A DNA stretch of 34,993 bases, taken from NCBI GenBank assembly GCA_003168215.1, contig PMSW01000053.1, forward strand, positions 5,988 to 40,980, in the 5' to 3' direction. The DNA is from Actinomycetota bacterium. GTDB lineage: Bacteria; Actinomycetota; Actinomycetes; Streptosporangiales; Streptosporangiaceae. The notes under the pieces are model-generated. The model was not told the DNA's origin, made no database searches, and worked only from the letters and a program-made list of their open reading frames with translations. Numbering within the stretch: the first letter of the stretch is position 1; every line of letters starts with the position of its first letter. Below are positions 1-7,758 of this stretch, one piece after another. Position numbers and translations under genes: made by a program.

Positions 1-22
1 CGGACCAGCGCGCGCTGGTCCG
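1..22. terminator. Perfect 22-bp GC-rich palindrome, possible terminator
   Basis: Bases 1-22 read the same on both strands (11-bp arms, no loop). It lies 40 bp beyond the stop codon of the minus-strand binding-protein gene that ends at 62. There is no T-run, so a factor-independent terminator is only a guess. It may equally serve a gene outside the window or be a protein-binding site. Confidence 0.35.
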
Positions 23-61
23 GCCGGCCGACGGCGGCACGTGGTGCTCAAGCCCGGCCGG

Positions 62-1315
62 TCAGGATGACGGTGCCGGGACGTAGGTGTACTTCACCTT
101 GCTGCCGACGAGCACCGCTATATCGGTGCCATGGATCGGCAGGTTCTGTGATGTGTAGTGAACCGTCTCGGCTCCCTGGAAGGTCATCGATCGGATCGTG
201 TTGGAGAGCAGCGTGGTGTCGGTCACGGTGCCGGCCTTCTTCATCGCGGCGACGACGTTGAGCACCGCGTCGTAGAACCAGATGGCAATCTGGGACACGT
301 CGGCAGACGGCTGCTGATGCAGGTACTTCACCCAGGTCTTCTGGTACATCGCGGCACCCGGGGTGGTGGGATCGGCGGCTTGCTGGTCGGCGGCCATACT
401 GCCCCACTTAAGCGGGAACGTGCCGCCGCTCGACTTGGCAATTACCAAGGGTACGTCTTCCGGGGTCTGGTCTACTCCGATGACCGCTTTTGCCGCGCTG
501 AGCTGGACCGCGGCCTGCGCGATGGGCAGTCCCCATTCGGCCGAGTAGCCATCGAGGATTGCCACCGGATGGGATGCCTTGGCCCGGTCGACCACGCTGC
601 GGAAGTCCGTCGTGGTCGGCGGGAACAGATATCCCTTCGCCTGGTAGCCGTGGCTCTTCAGTATCTGCGTGAACTGTGGTATGACGCCTTGGCCTGCTGT
701 GTCGTCCGGATAGAGGATGGCGACCGTGCCGGAGTCGATGTTCAGCTGGTGCAGCAGCGGGATCAGGCTCCCTTCCCATTCCGGGTTGGGAGTGATCACG
801 CCGAACACGGACGTATAGCCAGGATGGCCGATCAGCTCCTGGTCGACCGCGCCGCCGGCGAAGTCAAGGACGTCGCTGTTCTTCAGCACGCCGAGAACCT
901 GCAGCGATGTGGCGTCGGTGTCCGGTCCGAAGAGGAACTTGACGCCCTGCTGCATGAGGGTGCGGGTCGCTGCGACGGAGGTCGTAGGATCTGACTGGCC
1001 GTCCTCGATCTCGGTCTTGATCGTGTACTTGTGCCCCTTGACGGTGAAGCCGCCCGCGCCATTGACCTGGTCCACGGCGAGCTGGAGTCCCAACTGGCAG
1101 TCCTTGCCGAAACTGGCCAGCTGGCCACTGAGGTCGAGCAGGGCGCCCATCGTTATCTGGGACGAACCGGATGACCCGCTGGCCCCCGATGACCCGCTCG
1201 AGCCGCAGCCCGCCGCCGTGACCGCCAGAGCGGCCACCGCCGCTGCCACGGCCACCGCCCGGTGGCGCGGGGCGCTGCCCTGACGCCGCAGGCCCGGGAT
1301 TCCGCCTATGTTCAC
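62..1315 (-). CDS. Liv-type ABC transporter substrate-binding lipoprotein (first of two)
   Basis: Extracytoplasmic substrate-binding protein of the branched-chain-amino-acid (LivJ/LivK, Peripla_BP_6) family, 417 aa. The N-terminus has a basic stretch, a hydrophobic Ala/Val segment and a lipobox-like AAGC with Cys37 as the lipidation site, followed by a Ser/Gly linker. The mature part opens ITMGALLDLSG and carries FGPDTDATS and FPPTTTDFRSV, typical of the fold. I chose the GTG at 1315 because AAGGAGG sits four bases before it; a longer reading has no ribosome site. It lies 37 bp behind a clear paralogue (1353-2597), so both probably share one transcript and deliver ligands to the permease at 6336-9657. 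The ligand is unknown; gene context suggests an organic acid rather than an amino acid. Confidence 0.9.
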   Translation of the reverse strand: MNIGGIPGLRRQGSAPRHRAVAVAAAVAALAVTAAGCGSSGSSGASGSSGSSQITMGALLDLSGQLASFGKDCQLGLQLAVDQVNGAGGFTVKGHKYTIKTEIEDGQSDPTTSVAATRTLMQQGVKFLFGPDTDATSLQVLGVLKNSDVLDFAGGAVDQELIGHPGYTSVFGVITPNPEWEGSLIPLLHQLNIDSGTVAILYPDDTAGQGVIPQFTQILKSHGYQAKGYLFPPTTTDFRSVVDRAKASHPVAILDGYSAEWGLPIAQAAVQLSAAKAVIGVDQTPEDVPLVIAKSSGGTFPLKWGSMAADQQAADPTTPGAAMYQKTWVKYLHQQPSADVSQIAIWFYDAVLNVVAAMKKAGTVTDTTLLSNTIRSMTFQGAETVHYTSQNLPIHGTDIAVLVGSKVKYTYVPAPSS

Positions 1316-1352
1316 TTTTCCTCCTTGATGCATCAGGGTTGGTCCGCAAACC

Positions 1353-2597
1353 TCATGAGGTCGGCGGCGGCAGGTACGTCCACTGCGATCTTCCATTGCG
1401 GAACACGCCATAGTCCGAGCCGCGGATGATTACGTTCCGGGAGTTGTACCAGTCGGTTAGCGCGCCCTGATAGGGATGAGCGGGCGTGAAACTGTGCAGC
1501 GCTTTGGCGATCGCCGTGGTATTCGTGACCGTATTTGCGGTCTCCATGGCCTTCACGAGCATGCCGACCGGGTCATAGAACCAGATCACCGTTTGCGCCT
1601 CGGCCAGATTTGGGCTCAGGTGGAAATAGTTCTCCCAGAGGCGGACGAACTTTCCGAACTGGGCAGTGGTCGTCGGATCCATACTGCGTTCCGCAATCAT
1701 TGATCCCCATACCAGCGGGAAGCTCTTGCCCTGCGACTTTGCGATGGTCTCCGGGACCTGGGCGGGGGTCTCACCCACGCCGATCACCGCCCCTGCGACT
1801 CCCAACTGCAAGGCCGTGGTTGTCAGCGGCAAGCCTTGCTGCACGCTATAGCCCTGCAGCAGGACTGCTGGGTGAGCAGCCTTGACCCTGGTCAGCACCG
1901 AGCGGAAATCCGTCGTGGTGGGCGGGTACAGGAACTGCTTCGGCTGGTAACCGGCCGCGCTCAGGATCTGCGCGAACTGCGGTGCGATGGTCTGGCCGAC
2001 ATCGGACGGATACACGATCGCGACCGTCCCGGACGCGATCCCCATCTTCTTCAGCAGCGGCAGCACCGCCGACTGCCACTGGGAGTTGGGCTGCAGCACG
2101 CTGAACTGCAAGGTATGCCCTGGGGTCCCGATGATCGCCTGGTCGGACGACCCGCCGGCGAACTCCATCACGCCAGTGTTAGCCGTCGCTTGGAGCACCT
2201 GAGACGACGTCACATCGGTGTCCGGGCCGAAGATGTATTTGTATCCTTCGGAGACGAAGTTGCGCGCCGCGGCCACGGATGCGGTGGGGTCTGACCTGCC
2301 GTCGACAACCTTGAGCGCGATCTTGTACTTATGCCCGCCGACGGAGATCCCGCCCGCCTGGTTGACTTCATGCACCGCAAGCTGGAGCGACTGCTGGCAG
2401 AATTGCCCGAATGTCTCCAGGTCGCCGCTGAGGTCGCAGATTCCGCCAAGTTTTACCGTGGTGCCCTGACTGGCCGAGGACCCTCCCGAGCTGCTTGCGC
2501 AAGCGGTCACTGCAACTATCAGTCCGATACAACCCAATATGCCGGTAAATCGGTGTTTTGATCGCCAGGTTTGCGCTGCTTTGCCCATGCCGGGCAT
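1353..2597 (-). CDS. Liv-type ABC transporter substrate-binding lipoprotein (second of two)
   Basis: Peripla_BP_6-type binding protein of 414 aa, clearly paralogous to its downstream neighbour: both share FGPDTD, PPTTTDFRSV, a V/A-IGV-x-TP segment and an IWFYD motif. The signal peptide ends in the lipobox VTAC (Cys33), followed by a Ser/Gly linker. The ATG at 2597 is preferred to the GTG at 2603 because GGAGGAGG lies six bases before the ATG but would abut the GTG. It is first in a two-gene unit whose upstream region carries two copies of the recurring GAT-N5-ATC operator. Two diverged binding proteins next to a single permease set suggest related ligands. Confidence 0.9.
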   Translation of the reverse strand: MPGMGKAAQTWRSKHRFTGILGCIGLIVAVTACASSSGGSSASQGTTVKLGGICDLSGDLETFGQFCQQSLQLAVHEVNQAGGISVGGHKYKIALKVVDGRSDPTASVAAARNFVSEGYKYIFGPDTDVTSSQVLQATANTGVMEFAGGSSDQAIIGTPGHTLQFSVLQPNSQWQSAVLPLLKKMGIASGTVAIVYPSDVGQTIAPQFAQILSAAGYQPKQFLYPPTTTDFRSVLTRVKAAHPAVLLQGYSVQQGLPLTTTALQLGVAGAVIGVGETPAQVPETIAKSQGKSFPLVWGSMIAERSMDPTTTAQFGKFVRLWENYFHLSPNLAEAQTVIWFYDPVGMLVKAMETANTVTNTTAIAKALHSFTPAHPYQGALTDWYNSRNVIIRGSDYGVFRNGRSQWTYLPPPTS

Positions 2598-2625
2598 ACG
2601 CACCCTCCTCCTGGTATGATATAAT

Positions 2626-2659
2626 GATCAAGAATCACAGATCAAAGATTGTGTGTCAA
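2626..2659 (-). promoter_or_regulatory. Putative promoter/operator of the binding-protein operon
   Basis: Reading the minus strand, TTGACA (2659-2654) is followed after 17 bp by GATTCT (2636-2631). Two tandem GAT-N5-ATC-like elements lie here: GATCAAGAATC at 2626-2636 and GATCAAAGATT at 2640-2650. The element recurs more exactly before four other genes or operons. Here one copy overlaps the -10 and the other fills the spacer, which suits repression. An alternative -10, TATCAT, lies nearer the gene. Confidence 0.55.
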
Positions 2660-2697
2660 GTTACGGTCCTGTAACGGCTTACACGCTGCGTAACGGC
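2660..2697. promoter_or_regulatory. Clustered GTAAC inverted and direct repeats upstream of the CoA transferase
   Basis: GTTAC-N6-GTAAC forms an inverted repeat at 2660-2675, and GTAACGGC occurs twice, at 2671-2678 and 2690-2697, nineteen bases apart. A second loose inverted pair, TTAC-N7-GTAA, overlaps the latter. The cluster lies in the divergent region between the binding-protein operon and the CoA transferase. Spacing of about two helical turns suits binding by a dimeric regulator of TetR or similar type; that is inference. Confidence 0.35.
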
Positions 2698-2831
2698 ATG
2701 AGCCGGTCAAGTCACCGCGGCTACCTTGCTTGCGCCACGGCCGGTTCGGCACCAGCGTGCTGCCGCACTGTGCTCCGGCCGTTCCCCGGGGATCGGGTGC
2801 AGCGAAGAGGTATCAGGAGGCGGACCGCCCC

Positions 2832-4205
2832 ATGGATGAAAGCCAGATCAGCGCCTGGCTCCGCCGCTCCCGGCTCAGTCGGCTGCCGGCCATCCGCTTC
2901 GAGGTGCCTGGCGCCGACCCGGCGCTGCCATCCCGGTACCGCGTGGGCGAAGCGGCCGCCGTGGCCCTGGGGCTCTCCGCAGCCGCGGCGGCCGACATCC
3001 ACCAGACCCGGGGCGGCCCGGCCCAACAGGTCTCGTCGGAAGTGCGCGCCGCCGCCCTGGCCATTACCTCGTATCAGCACAACCGGCTGGACGGAAAGCC
3101 GGTGCCGCGGCAGCCGCCAGGCGTCCCCACGAGCAGCATCTACCAGTGCGGGTCGGGTGGCTGGGTGCACCTCCAGGGGGGACTGCCGCATCTGCGTCAG
3201 GGCACCCTCGACCTGCTGGGGTGCGCTGACCACCTCTCGGCAATTGCCGAGACGCTGCGTCACTGGGACGCCGGCGAGCTTGAGGAGGCGCTTGCGGCCC
3301 GCGGCTTGTGCGGAGCGCGCGCCCGCACCTGGGATGAGTGGTCGCAGCACGAGCAGGGGGCCGTCGTCACCGCCGCCCCGCTGGTGGAGATCGTCCGGAT
3401 CGGGGATGCCCCGCCAAAGCGCTCGGCCCGGACCGGGCGGCCGCTCGGCGGCATCCGGGTCCTGGACCTCACCCGGATCCTGGCCGGGCCGGTGTCCGGC
3501 AAGACCCTCGCTTCGCATGGCGCCGACGTCCTGCACGTTTCGACCCCGGCGCGGCCGAACATCCGGAACTGCGTGATCGACACCGGCTTCGGGAAGCACA
3601 CCTGCGAGCTGGACCTCAACCAGCCTGCCGATGCCGGCCGCCTGCGAGATCTGGCTCACTCGTGCGACATCTTCGTCAACGGGTACCGGTCCGGAGCCCT
3701 GGAGAGCCGCGGGCTCGGAGCGGCCGAGCTGGCCGAGCGCGCGCCGGGCATCATCTACGTCTCGGTGAACTGCTACGGGAATGACGGGCCGTGGCGGGAG
3801 CGGCGTGGCTGGGAGCAGCTGGCGCAGACCGTCACCGGCATCGTGCTCACCGAGGGCGATGAGACACCGCGCCTGCTGCCGGGCGCACCCAACGACTACA
3901 TCACCGGGTTCATGGCCGCCTACGGGGCCATGGCCGCGCTGCAGGCGCAGCTGACCGAGGGCGGCAGCTGGTGGGTGGGCGCTTCGCTGTGCCAGACGGC
4001 CGCCTGGATACAAGGTGCGGGCAACCTGCCGAGGCCGCCAACCGGCGTGCCCGAGCCACTGGCCGAGGACTGCTCGGTCATGGACTCAGGCTTCGGCAGG
4101 CTCCGCTACCTCCGGCCTAGCGTGGCGATGTCGGCGACCCAGCCGTACTGGGATCTGCCGCCTTCGCCGCTGGGCAGTCACGGCGCCGAATGGAGCCGCC
4201 GCTAG
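2832..4205 (+). CDS. Family III CoA transferase (CaiB/BaiF type), apparently rearranged halves
   Basis: 457-aa member of the formyl-CoA transferase (CaiB/BaiF) family, which moves CoA between carboxylic acids. The usual N-terminal signature, GGIRVLDLTRILAGP, appears only at about residue 204, followed by conserved segments and NDYITG whose Asp355 is the likely catalytic carboxylate. The first ~200 residues instead look like the C-terminal half of a normal family member (WVHLQGG, then HWDAGELEEALAARG and PLVEI), so the order is swapped relative to CaiB. The ATG at 2832 follows AGGAGG by 11 bases; an earlier in-frame start at 2730 is less likely. It diverges from the binding-protein operon and converges on the DUF35 gene. 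It probably activates the imported acid or an intermediate. Confidence 0.85.
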   Translation: MDESQISAWLRRSRLSRLPAIRFEVPGADPALPSRYRVGEAAAVALGLSAAAAADIHQTRGGPAQQVSSEVRAAALAITSYQHNRLDGKPVPRQPPGVPTSSIYQCGSGGWVHLQGGLPHLRQGTLDLLGCADHLSAIAETLRHWDAGELEEALAARGLCGARARTWDEWSQHEQGAVVTAAPLVEIVRIGDAPPKRSARTGRPLGGIRVLDLTRILAGPVSGKTLASHGADVLHVSTPARPNIRNCVIDTGFGKHTCELDLNQPADAGRLRDLAHSCDIFVNGYRSGALESRGLGAAELAERAPGIIYVSVNCYGNDGPWRERRGWEQLAQTVTGIVLTEGDETPRLLPGAPNDYITGFMAAYGAMAALQAQLTEGGSWWVGASLCQTAAWIQGAGNLPRPPTGVPEPLAEDCSVMDSGFGRLRYLRPSVAMSATQPYWDLPPSPLGSHGAEWSRR

Positions 4206-4227
4206 GTCCGCCACAACGCAAGCTCCG

Positions 4228-4647
4228 CTAGCCGCCGGGCTGTGTCGGCCGCCAGTACACCAGCCTCGCCCCGCCGGCATCGGCGAACTCGGCCGTGACC
4301 GGCATCCCGAGTTCAATATCACGGTCCGCCACGCCGACCAGGCGGCCGAGGAACCGCACCCCTGGCGCCACTTCGGTCACGCACAGGGTGTACGGGATCT
4401 CGCCGGCGAAGGCCGGGTGGAACGCGCGGTTCACCACCGCGTAGCTGTGCAGGGTGCCGGCGGCTGGGACCGGCGCCCAGCCGAACTCCACTACGCCGCA
4501 GACCGGGCACGCGCCGCGCGGCGGCCATCGCAGCGCGTGGCAGCTGGGGCACTGCGGTACCTGGAGCACCTGCCGTGCGACGCCTTCCCAGTAGCCGGCC
4601 AGCTCAGGCGCATCCACGGCTGGGACCGGCCTCGGCACGGCCGTCAT
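4228..4647 (-). CDS. DUF35 OB-fold zinc-ribbon protein, partner of the adjacent thiolase
   Basis: 139-aa protein with a rubredoxin-like zinc ribbon (Cys33-x2-Cys36 and Cys47-x2-Cys50) followed by a DUF35 OB-fold domain (AAGTLHSYAVV onward). Proteins of this family bind acyl-CoA and scaffold thiolases, as in archaeal acetoacetyl-CoA thiolase/HMG-CoA synthase complexes and the steroid ChsH2-Ltp2 aldolase. Its ATG overlaps the thiolase stop in an ATGA, so the two are translationally coupled and probably form a complex. It is last in the MaoC-thiolase-DUF35 unit. A paralogue sits at 27258-27671 and a decayed one within 14439-14910. Confidence 0.88.
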   Translation of the reverse strand: MTAVPRPVPAVDAPELAGYWEGVARQVLQVPQCPSCHALRWPPRGACPVCGVVEFGWAPVPAAGTLHSYAVVNRAFHPAFAGEIPYTLCVTEVAPGVRFLGRLVGVADRDIELGMPVTAEFADAGGARLVYWRPTQPGG

Positions 4648-5810
4648 CTCCCCATCACGGCGATAGCCCCGTCCCCGAAGTCTCCGTAGCCGGTGACCAG
4701 GCCGAGCCGGGCGCCGTCTACCTGCCGGGCGCCGCAGCTCCCGCGGAGCTGCCGGACCGCCTCGGTGACATGGTTCAGCCCTAGCACGTGCGCCTCAGAC
4801 AGCAGCCCGCCGTGGGTGTTCACCGGGAGCTTGCCGCCCAGCGTGATGCCGCGCTCAGCGACCAGCTTCGGAGACTCCCCGCGCGGGCAGAAGCCCATCT
4901 CCTCCAGCTGCCGCAGAACCACGAACGTGAAGCAGTCGTAGAGTTCGCAGAAGTCCATGTCCTCGGGCCCTAGCCCGGCCGAATCGAACGCCCGGCCCGC
5001 CGCCTTGGCGATCCCGAGATCGAGCATGTCGGGGCGGTTGGTGATGTCGTCGGGGGAGTCCGGCCGGCCCTCGGCCACGGCTAGCACCCTGATTCCGCCC
5101 GCCGTGCGCCCGCTCTCCTCGACGATCAGCGCGGCCGCTCCGTCGGTCTCCAGGCAGCAGTCCAGGACCCGGAACGGGTCCGAGACGATCGGCGATGCCA
5201 GGTAGTCCTCGATGGCCAGCGGACGGTCCTTCATCACCGCCTTGTCGTTGAGCTGGGCATGCGACCGGCAGGCCAGCGAGACCGCTCCCAGGGCTGATAG
5301 GTCGATCTCGAACTCGCGAATCCAGCGATTAGCCTGGAGCGCGTAATACTGCAACGGCACAATGAGCCCGTACGGGTGCTCAAGCTGGCGCCGGAATTCT
5401 GGCGCCGGAAAGGCCTGGGCCAGCTTGTCCAGGAGGTCATCGCCGCCCGCGCCGAGCCGGCGGTCGCTGTACCCGCGCCATCCGCCGACGATCAGCACCC
5501 GTGTGGCCAGGCCGGAGACGATGGCGGCGACGGCGTGCCCGATGGCGGCCACCGAGCTTGCCCCGCCCAGCTCGGCGCGGCTGCTGAAGCGGAGATCGGT
5601 AATTCCCAGCCCGGTCACCACATCCTCGACCCGGAACTTCCGGCCACCGGGAATGACCAGGCCGTCGAGGGACTCCGGCGGGCACTCCCGGTCGAGGCAG
5701 GCGTTCCGCGCCGCCTTCAAGCAGAGCTGGAGCTCGGAGTGCGAGGTTCCTCGCGTGAAGGCGCTCTCCCCGACGCCGGTGATGCTCGCCCCGGCTTGCG
5801 GGGACGTCAA
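4644..5810 (-). CDS. Thiolase-superfamily protein without canonical cysteines (lipid-transfer/aldolase type)
   Basis: 388-aa thiolase-fold protein of the SCP2/lipid-transfer-type branch, opening ITGVGESAFTRG. The position that normally carries the nucleophilic Cys reads ELGGASS, and the C-terminal Cys motif is replaced by VTGYGDFGDGA. The NTHGG motif with its His is kept. Such proteins paired with DUF35, such as Ltp2, act as retro-aldolases rather than thiolases, so C-C cleavage of a beta-hydroxyacyl-CoA is a reasonable inference. The start is TTG at 5810, sharing TTGA with the MaoC stop; no better in-frame start precedes the conserved N-terminus. It overlaps DUF35 downstream by four bases. 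Confidence 0.85.
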   Translation of the reverse strand: MTSPQAGASITGVGESAFTRGTSHSELQLCLKAARNACLDRECPPESLDGLVIPGGRKFRVEDVVTGLGITDLRFSSRAELGGASSVAAIGHAVAAIVSGLATRVLIVGGWRGYSDRRLGAGGDDLLDKLAQAFPAPEFRRQLEHPYGLIVPLQYYALQANRWIREFEIDLSALGAVSLACRSHAQLNDKAVMKDRPLAIEDYLASPIVSDPFRVLDCCLETDGAAALIVEESGRTAGGIRVLAVAEGRPDSPDDITNRPDMLDLGIAKAAGRAFDSAGLGPEDMDFCELYDCFTFVVLRQLEEMGFCPRGESPKLVAERGITLGGKLPVNTHGGLLSEAHVLGLNHVTEAVRQLRGSCGARQVDGARLGLVTGYGDFGDGAIAVMGR

Positions 5811-6253
5811 CTCGCCCGCGCCTTGACCATCACCGGCAGGACGCCTTCCTGTACCACGGTGTCATCCTGCTTGATCACCCGGAACCGCCGCTCGAGGATG
5901 CCCCGTGAAGGGTTGCTGGTCAGCCTCTTGCCGATGATCTCGATCTCGACGTGCAGCGTGTCGCCAATGAAGATGGGGCCGATGTACTTCCAGTCCTTCA
6001 CCCCCAGCGCGGCGATCGCCGTGTCCTCGAACATGGCCAGCCGCGCGGAGAGCCCGATCGCATAGGTGAAGCCGAGCGGACCGTGCGCGATCCGCTGCCC
6101 GAACGGGCCGTGGCGGCCGACCTCCGCGTCGGTATGGATCGGCGTGTAGTCGCCGGAGAGGGCCGAGTACATGACCACATCGGTCTCGGTCACCGTCCGG
6201 CCGACGGTCACTGCCACGTCTCCCACCTCGCAGTCCTCGTAGTACTTGCCCAT
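5807..6253 (-). CDS. MaoC-like enoyl-CoA hydratase
   Basis: 148-aa hot-dog-fold protein with the R-hydratase signature SGDYTPIHTDAEVG, which contains the catalytic Asp/His pair, and the conserved GPIFIGDTLHVEIEI strand. It should hydrate a trans-2-enoyl-CoA to a beta-hydroxyacyl-CoA, the substrate type the following thiolase/DUF35 pair would cleave. Its ATG at 6253 follows GAGGGGAG. It opens the three-gene MaoC-thiolase-DUF35 run and lies 82 bp after livF, so it may be the tail of the liv operon. Confidence 0.88.
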   Translation of the reverse strand: MGKYYEDCEVGDVAVTVGRTVTETDVVMYSALSGDYTPIHTDAEVGRHGPFGQRIAHGPLGFTYAIGLSARLAMFEDTAIAALGVKDWKYIGPIFIGDTLHVEIEIIGKRLTSNPSRGILERRFRVIKQDDTVVQEGVLPVMVKARAS

Positions 6254-6335
6254 CTTTCTCCCCTCTGGCCGGCTGCCGCGGGCAGCGGCTCCCCCACCCG
6301 GTCTGGCCGGTTGCCGCCGAGCGTTCGGTATCCGG

Positions 6336-7064
6336 TCAATCGGTGTCCGCCATGTAGTGCTGCGCGAGGCCGGGATCGTCCCATTGGCCCTGCGTTACGC
6401 TCGCGACGATACGGCCACCCCGCAGGATGTATCCCCGGGCGTTGAGACGCTCGGCCAGGGTCCGCCGCTGGTCGAGGACGAGCACGCCCAGGCCTTCCTG
6501 CTCGCGCAGCTCGGTCAGCGCAATGGCAAGCCGGCTGATGATCGTGGGTGCCAGTCCCATCGTCGGCTCGTCGAGGATCAGCAGCCTGGGCCTGGACATC
6601 AGCGCCCGGGCGATCGCCAGCATCTGCTGCTGGCCGCCGCTGAGCTGGCCCGCCCGGAGCAGCTTGCGCTCGACGAGCTCGGGGAACAGCCTGCCCAGAT
6701 GATCGAGCGCCGTCGCCTCCGACGTCTCGGGCATCGTGTACCCGCCGAGCAGCAGGTTGTCCAGCACGGTCAGCCGGGTGAACAAGGCCCGCCCTTCTGG
6801 CACGAAGGCCAGGCCGCGGCGGACCACCTTGTCCGCCCGCATCCCGGTGAGCGTCACTCCGTCGCTGCTGACCTGGCCCCCGGCGGGCCGGACCAGGCCG
6901 GCAATGGTCCGGGCGAGCGTGGACTTCCCGGCGCCATTGGCCCCGACGATGCCGACGCACTCACCCGCGGCGATGGCGATGTTCACCGATCGGAGGGCCG
7001 GCTGGCCGGAGTAGTGCACGCTCAGGTCGGTGACGGTCAGCAGCCCATCAGTCGAGGTAGGCAC
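6336..7064 (-). CDS. livF: Branched-chain-type ABC transporter ATP-binding protein LivF
   Basis: 242-aa ATPase with Walker A GANGAGKST at residues 41-49, signature LSGGQ at 141-145, Walker B LLILDEP and LivF-type spacing. It is the second ATPase of a Liv-type importer. The GTG at 7064 overlaps livG by 17 bp and is preceded by GGAGG six bases upstream, which fixes the start. Order livH-livM-livG-livF on one strand is standard for the family. The cargo is probably the acid degraded by the surrounding enzymes. Confidence 0.93.
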   Translation of the reverse strand: MPTSTDGLLTVTDLSVHYSGQPALRSVNIAIAAGECVGIVGANGAGKSTLARTIAGLVRPAGGQVSSDGVTLTGMRADKVVRRGLAFVPEGRALFTRLTVLDNLLLGGYTMPETSEATALDHLGRLFPELVERKLLRAGQLSGGQQQMLAIARALMSRPRLLILDEPTMGLAPTIISRLAIALTELREQEGLGVLVLDQRRTLAERLNARGYILRGGRIVASVTQGQWDDPGLAQHYMADTD

Positions 7065-7758
7065 TGATCACCTCCGGGGACTTCAGCACGTTCCGGTCAC
7101 CGTCGGCGATCAGCTTTCCATTCGCCAGCACCACCATCCGCTCGCAGAGCGGCGAGATGAAGTCCATGTTGTGATCGACCAGGAAGATACCGATGCCCCT
7201 ATCGATCAGGCCGCGCAGGGTGCTGTCGAGCTGGAGGCATTCCTCGTCGCTCAGCCCGGCGGCCGGCTCATCCAGTAGCAGCAGCCGGGGGCTGGACATC
7301 GTGGCTGCCGCCACGGCCACCCGCCGCGCCACTCCGAACGGGACACTGGCCGACAGGCGCCCGGCCCAGGCCGTGAGGCCGAACGCCTCGACCCCGGCGT
7401 CGACCCGCCGGGCCAACTCGGCCCCGGTCAGCCCGGCAGCCAGGCCGGCCACCGCGATGTTCTCCGCCACCGTGGCTCGGTCGAACAGCATGCGCTGCTG
7501 GAACGTCCTGGTCACGCCGAGCCGGACCATCCGCCGCGGGTCCAGGCCGTCGACCCGCTGGTCATTCCACCGGATGGTGCCCTCGTCGGCGCGCAGGAAC
7601 CCGCTGATGATGTTGAACAGCGTGGTCTTCCCGCTGCCGTTCGGCCCGATCAGGGCGGTCGGCTGTGAGATGTCCAGTTTCAAGTCCACGCTGTCGAGGG
7701 CGCGTACGCCGCCGAACTGCTTGCAGATGCCGCGGATTTCCATGACCTCCGTGCTCAT
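7048..7758 (-). CDS. livG: Branched-chain-type ABC transporter ATP-binding protein LivG
   Basis: 236-aa ATPase with Walker A GPNGSGKT (residues 38-45), FNIISGFLRADEG after it, Walker B LLLLDEP and the family segment AAGLSDEE. The usual LSxGxQ signature is replaced by SVPFGVARRVAVA: the Gly and following Arg survive but the Leu-Ser and Gln do not, which is unusual for a working ABC ATPase. The ATG at 7758 shares ATGA with the livM stop. A much longer upstream reading in the same frame overlaps livM and is rejected. Confidence 0.9.
   Translation of the reverse strand: MSTEVMEIRGICKQFGGVRALDSVDLKLDISQPTALIGPNGSGKTTLFNIISGFLRADEGTIRWNDQRVDGLDPRRMVRLGVTRTFQQRMLFDRATVAENIAVAGLAAGLTGAELARRVDAGVEAFGLTAWAGRLSASVPFGVARRVAVAAATMSSPRLLLLDEPAAGLSDEECLQLDSTLRGLIDRGIGIFLVDHNMDFISPLCERMVVLANGKLIADGDRNVLKSPEVISAYLD

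Noticed and set aside
158-994. Plus-strand open frame of 278 codons opposite the first binding protein.
   Set aside because: No ribosome site or recognisable motif; the minus strand encodes a complete lipoprotein.
2721-4013. Long open frame of about 430 codons on the minus strand opposite the CoA transferase.
   Set aside because: It is an antisense shadow: the plus strand shows clear family motifs, while this frame is Arg/Pro/Gly-rich and has none. The same holds for long antisense frames opposite 23486-25012, 26088-27254 and 27754-28965.
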